Source: Hemibagrus wyckioides (Eukaryota; Chordata; Actinopteri; Siluriformes; Bagridae). From it: 64,000 nucleotides of DNA. The stretch lies in assembly GCF_019097595.1 (NCBI RefSeq), contig NC_080710.1, positions 22,941,780 through 23,005,779 of the forward strand. The letters are read 5' to 3'. Below are positions 60,359 through 64,000 of the stretch, piece by piece. Positions within the stretch are counted from its first letter, which is position 1; each line of letters starts with the position of its first letter. The notes below the pieces were generated by a model. That model ran no database searches and was not told where the DNA came from. It saw only the letters and a program-made list of their open reading frames with translations. The position numbers and the translations under genes were made by a program.

Positions 60359-60760
60359 ACAGTGCCTTCAGAAAGGATTCACACTTTCTCTTTTTGCAGT
60401 ATTGCAACATCACATCTAAGGATATAAGATTGGTGACTGTCTACAGAAATAAAATTAATTAAACTATTTACATGTCCTTGTGGCCTGTGCTTTGGCTCAT
60501 TGTCCTACAGGAGCATAAAGTTTCATACTAAACATATACATTTGTTTGACTTTCTTCCATTTCCACTGTTACAGTGGATTTCATATTGATCCGAAAATGG
60601 TTTAAAGCTTTACTAATGTTTTATTAACCTTCTCCATCTTTATTCCTTGTCATCTCAAAGCTTTACAGGCAGTTGCTTGGTCTTCATGACGAACAGGTCT
60701 GACCCAATCTGCCATTTTAGCTGTGAGACATGCCAAATAAGTCAAATATTCATTGTGCAA
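60359..60760 (-). mobile_element. Tc1-like relic with CAGTGCCTTCAGAAAG end
   Basis: ACAGTGCCTTCAGAAAGGAT at 60359 is a typical Tc1 terminus. It is followed by GCAGTATTGCAACATCACAT and, further on, TTTGGCTCATTGTCCTACAG and ACAGGCAGTTGCTTGGTCTT, which resemble minus-strand transposase segments. The other terminus is not found. Confidence 0.45.
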
Positions 60761-62023
60761 GAATACACTTGGACACTTGGATGGAATAAAAATGAATACA
60801 GGTCTACCTGTGTACATGTTCCAGTATACAGATGTATTTAGTCTGAGCTCATGAAAACAAAATACTTTACTTTGGGAGGCTAAAAGTGAATTAATTAATC
60901 AATTTTAGTATTTTTTATATATTAATTAATAGTTTTCTTAACATGCTTGGAGATTATGTGTCAGTATCTCAGAATAATAAGAAGGTTTATATAATAATCT
61001 CAGGATTATGACTTAATAACAGACGTGTAAAATTGGTTCTTTATTTTCATAGTTTTTTCAATATGTTGCAGAGCCATTTATCTGTACTTGGTTGAATGAC
61101 ATCAGGAGCATTACTTTCTGTGAAATTGAATTTCCATTGGATGTATGTGTACACTTTATGGGCCAAAGGGATGGACCATTACTAACAATGAGCAATCAGT
61201 TACCAGTCATTGCTGTTCTGACTCAAATAGAAGGCAGTTAAGCTAAATCAAATTCTCTGTAAGAGGTAATTTAATAGATGCCATAACAGCCAAATCGGTT
61301 GAGTGGGTCAGCAGTTAATGACTGCAATATTTCAGTTCCTGAAACTAACAAAATAGGGTACTGGGAAACATGGATTCTAGGTTCTTTTCCAAGCTCAATT
61401 CCCCACAAATGTTCCCAATGGATTCAAGGTCATTATCCAGGATTATATAATAATAACCCATAATGGGCTATAAATGTGGACTTTATAAAATCGTTCTGAC
61501 TACTGGAGCATGTAAAATCAATACAAAAGAAGACTTTGCCCATATAATTACTCTTTCAGCTTATGTAGTACAACATAATAATAGTTCACATTGCTTTAAC
61601 AAAAACACAGCTGACACAGATGACATGATCCCATGAGCCAGTTCACAAAACCAGCACAAGCAACTGAGTACTGGTCTGTAATACTGGAATAAAGATAGCA
61701 CCGTTCCAATGCCCAGTATCTGTATTGGGCCAATATCAACAAAAAATGCTGAATTCTATATCAGAGAAAACATATCAGATATTGGATCTTGCAACAACCT
61801 GGGATGACAGCACAAGAAAAGTATTGGATGGTTTCAGTGTCAGAATCTCAGTATCAGAAAAGACAAAGTGGTTTTGTGCCATGGTTGAATTATGTCCACT
61901 GTTTTAAGGGTTTTATGCAGTTAGACATTCACATAAAAGTGCAATGGTTGAACAAACACTCCTTTTCAGGAAGCCAGTTTTCACAATTTGGCTTTGGACA
62001 ATCTTGAAGTTTGTATATAAACA
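60761..62023. other. Intergenic, nothing firmly recognised
   Basis: A zone at 61676-61800 with repeated TATC/GATA-type words (ATATCAGATATTGGATC) may be a decayed hAT end but is not diagnostic. Confidence 0.35.
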
Positions 62024-63275
62024 TACAGGGCAATGAAACTGAAACACTGGCCAATTTAGTGTTGAAGGTTTCATGGCTAAATTTGACCAGCCTGGTGGCC
62101 AATCTTCATTGATTGCACATTCCACCAGTAAGAGCGGAGTGTGAAGGTTTAATTAGCAGAGTAATAGCACAGTTTTGCTTAAAATATTGCAATGCACACA
62201 ACATTATGGGTGACAGATTTCAAAAGAGGACAAATTGTTGGTGCACGTCTTGCTGGCGCATCTGTGACTAAGACAGCAAGTCTTTGTGATGTATCAAGAG
62301 CCACGGTATCCAGGGTAATGTCAGCATACCACCAAGAAGGACGAACCACATCCAACAGGAGTAACTGTGGACGCAAGAGGAAGCTGTCTGAAAGGGATGT
62401 CCGGATTCTAACCCGGATTGTATCCAAAAAACATAAAACCACAGCTGCCCAACTCACTGCAGAATTAAATGTGCACCTCAATTCTCCTGTTTCCACCAAA
62501 ACTGTCCGTCGGGAGCTCCACAGGGTCAATGTACATGGCCGGGCTGCTACAGCCAAACCTTTGGTCACTCGTGCCAATGCCAAACGTCGGTTTCAATGGT
62601 GCTAGCAGCGAAAATCTTGGGCTGTGGACAATGTGAAACATGTATTGTTCTCTGGTGAGTCCACCTTCACTGTCTTTCCCACATCCAGGAGAGTTACGGT
62701 GTGGAGAAGCCCCAAAGAAGCGTACCACCCAGACTGTTGCATGCCCAGAGTGAAGCATGGGGGTGGATCAGTGATGGTTTGGGCTGCAATATCATGGCAT
62801 TCCCTAGGCCCAATACTTGTGCTAGATGGGCGCGTCACTGCCAAGGACTACCGAACCGTTCTGGAGGACCATGTGCACCCAGTGGTTCAAACATTGTATC
62901 CTGAAGGCAGTGCCATGTATCAGGATGATAATGCACCAATACACACAGCAAGACTGTTGACAGAGTGGTTTGATGAACATGAAAGTGAAGTTGAACATCT
63001 CCCATGGCCTGCACAGTCACCAGATCTAAATATTATTGAGCCACTTTGGGGTGTTTTGGAGGAGTGAGTTTCCTCCACCAGCATCACGTAGTGACCTGGC
63101 CACTATTCTGCAAGAAGAATGGCTCAAAATCCCTCTGGCCACTGTGCAGGACTTGTATCTGTCATTCCCAAGATGAATTGATGCTGTATTGGCCACCAAA
63201 GGAGGCCCTACACCATACTAATGAATTATTGTGGTCTAAAACCAGGCGTTTCAGTTTCATTGTCCAACCCCTGTA
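62024..63275 (+). mobile_element. Tc1-like transposon, family H, full length with both ends
   Basis: The element is 1252 bp including the TA duplications (62024-62025, 63274-63275). The ends are TACAGGGCAATGAAACTGAA on the left and, inverted on the right, TACAGGGGTTGGACAATGAA. The left end lacks six bases (GTTGGA) after the GGG relative to the right. A single transposase reading frame fills the interior. It is the best preserved transposon in the window. Confidence 0.95.
62192..63210 (+). pseudogene. Tc1-type transposase pseudogene
   Basis: Tc1 transposases bind the terminal repeats through two HTH motifs and cut with a DDE nuclease. The first 137 codons are open: DFKRGQIVGARLAGASVTKT starts HTH 1, CGRKRKLSERDVRILTRI covers the linker and second HTH. 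A TAG at 62603-62605 interrupts the frame. The same frame then continues with the catalytic domain (VLFSGESTFTVF, KHGGGSVMVWAAIS, YQDDNAPIHTA, SPDLNIIEPLWG). The first catalytic Asp, in the usual FSDES, is Gly here (GGT at 62654-62656). After LEE the frame is lost (TGA about 63065, shift). The C-terminus is readable in another frame (ILQEEWLKIPLATVQDLYLS) with a second TGA before IDAVLATKGGPTPY. The other two catalytic residues are still visible. It is inactive. Confidence 0.95.
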
Positions 63276-64000
63276 TCTTAAACAATACACATGCATAATG
63301 CATGCAATACCAGTTACATCTGATTTCCTTTCTCTCATATGATTTCTAATTGGTGAATAAGTATCCTGCAGACAAGAACCCACAGAAGAATGAAGACAGA
63401 GAGCAAGAGTCCCTAGTGGGTCAGTCTGTACAGACAGCACATTGATTGGGCATGATCCTTTCTACACTCTGAAATGAAACCAGACATGCTACAGTGTAAG
63501 TAAGCAGTGCTAAAGTACAATCTTATTACACTTATATAGTATCAAACTAAGTCTGTATTATAAAATATGAGCACCCTTATATGAGTAGCCATAATATAAA
63601 ATAGATATTAAAAATACTACTTGTCTGTGTTATGACAGACCATTAAAGCTTGGCATCTGCATGATGATAGATGCAAGAGAAAAAAGTGTTAAAAAAAATA
63701 ATCTATATTGAAGCCTTTCAGTAATTGAACTGCTAAAGTAGGCTTGAAGCCTTCAATATTTTATGTCTTATTTTTTTATCATTTCTCTCGAATGCATGCC
63801 GTTTTCCGTACCTTCATACATCAGGTTACTGATGTATAAAACCAACAGGGTTTTGAGTCAGGAAGCTCAGGTTACTGTCTGTGTGGGGTTTTGAGTCACA
63901 TTGGTTTCCTTCATTACCCTCTCATGCACCCACCTTTCACAAAGCTTTCCTGCTCCAGTTTCAATTATTTGTGGGAAATAGCATTGCAAATATACAAATG
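63276..64000. other. Right edge of window, nothing recognised
   Basis: Non-coding sequence. A short direct repeat of TTTTGAGTCA and CAGGTTACTG occurs near 63825-63900. Confidence 0.4.

Overview
The window is vertebrate nuclear DNA, almost certainly from a teleost fish. Coding sequence is under 4%. It is split into short exons with GT-AG introns, in a background of decayed Tc1/mariner transposons, LINE tails, a tRNA-derived SINE and many microsatellites. The repeat mix (several Tc1 families, an L2-like tail ending in TTGAATTGAAT, a tRNA SINE with a CTTCTTCT-like tail) suggests an otophysan fish, perhaps a catfish. That species-level guess is inference from remembered repeat families.

Three host genes are visible, all on the minus strand. 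(1) PLEKHO1 (CKIP-1): six coding exons from 46770 down to 32775, complete, 378 residues predicted, with a PH domain and a C-terminal helical region. (2) A small secreted-protein gene from 20633 down to about 10517, absent from simple ORF scans because all its exons are short. It has a signal-peptide exon, two adjacent Tyr/Asp/Glu-rich exons and a further exon. Phases, splice sites and residue pattern suggest a fish counterpart of human C1orf54, a neighbour of PLEKHO1 in human 1q21.2. (3) MRAP2, the melanocortin-receptor accessory protein: two coding exons at 9274-8816 carry the N-terminus and the membrane segment. The remaining exon(s) must lie beyond the left edge.

Layout: 1-8.7 kb is repeat-rich (internally deleted Tc1, a hAT-like coding relic, an inverted-repeat structure enclosing a Tx1/L1 LINE relic, a palindromic Tc1 derivative). 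8.8-9.3 kb is MRAP2. 10.5-20.6 kb is the C1orf54-like gene, whose long intron holds a 5'-truncated RTE LINE with an 18-bp target-site duplication. 21-32 kb is intergenic with SINE, LINE-tail and Tc1 relics. 32.8-46.8 kb is PLEKHO1, with Tc1 copies in its 9.3-kb intron 2. 47-64 kb is a gene-free stretch with a Tc1 relic at 53.3-54.7 kb, a LINE 3' end at 56.9-57.8 kb and the best preserved Tc1 element at 62.0-63.3 kb. The genes do not form a pathway: PLEKHO1 is a membrane-recruited scaffold/ubiquitin adaptor, MRAP2 modulates melanocortin-type receptors, and the C1orf54-like product is of unknown function. I saw no CRISPR, operon or other prokaryote-like system, and nothing that convincingly amounts to an undescribed biological system. 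The most useful new item is the hidden multi-exon secreted-protein gene.
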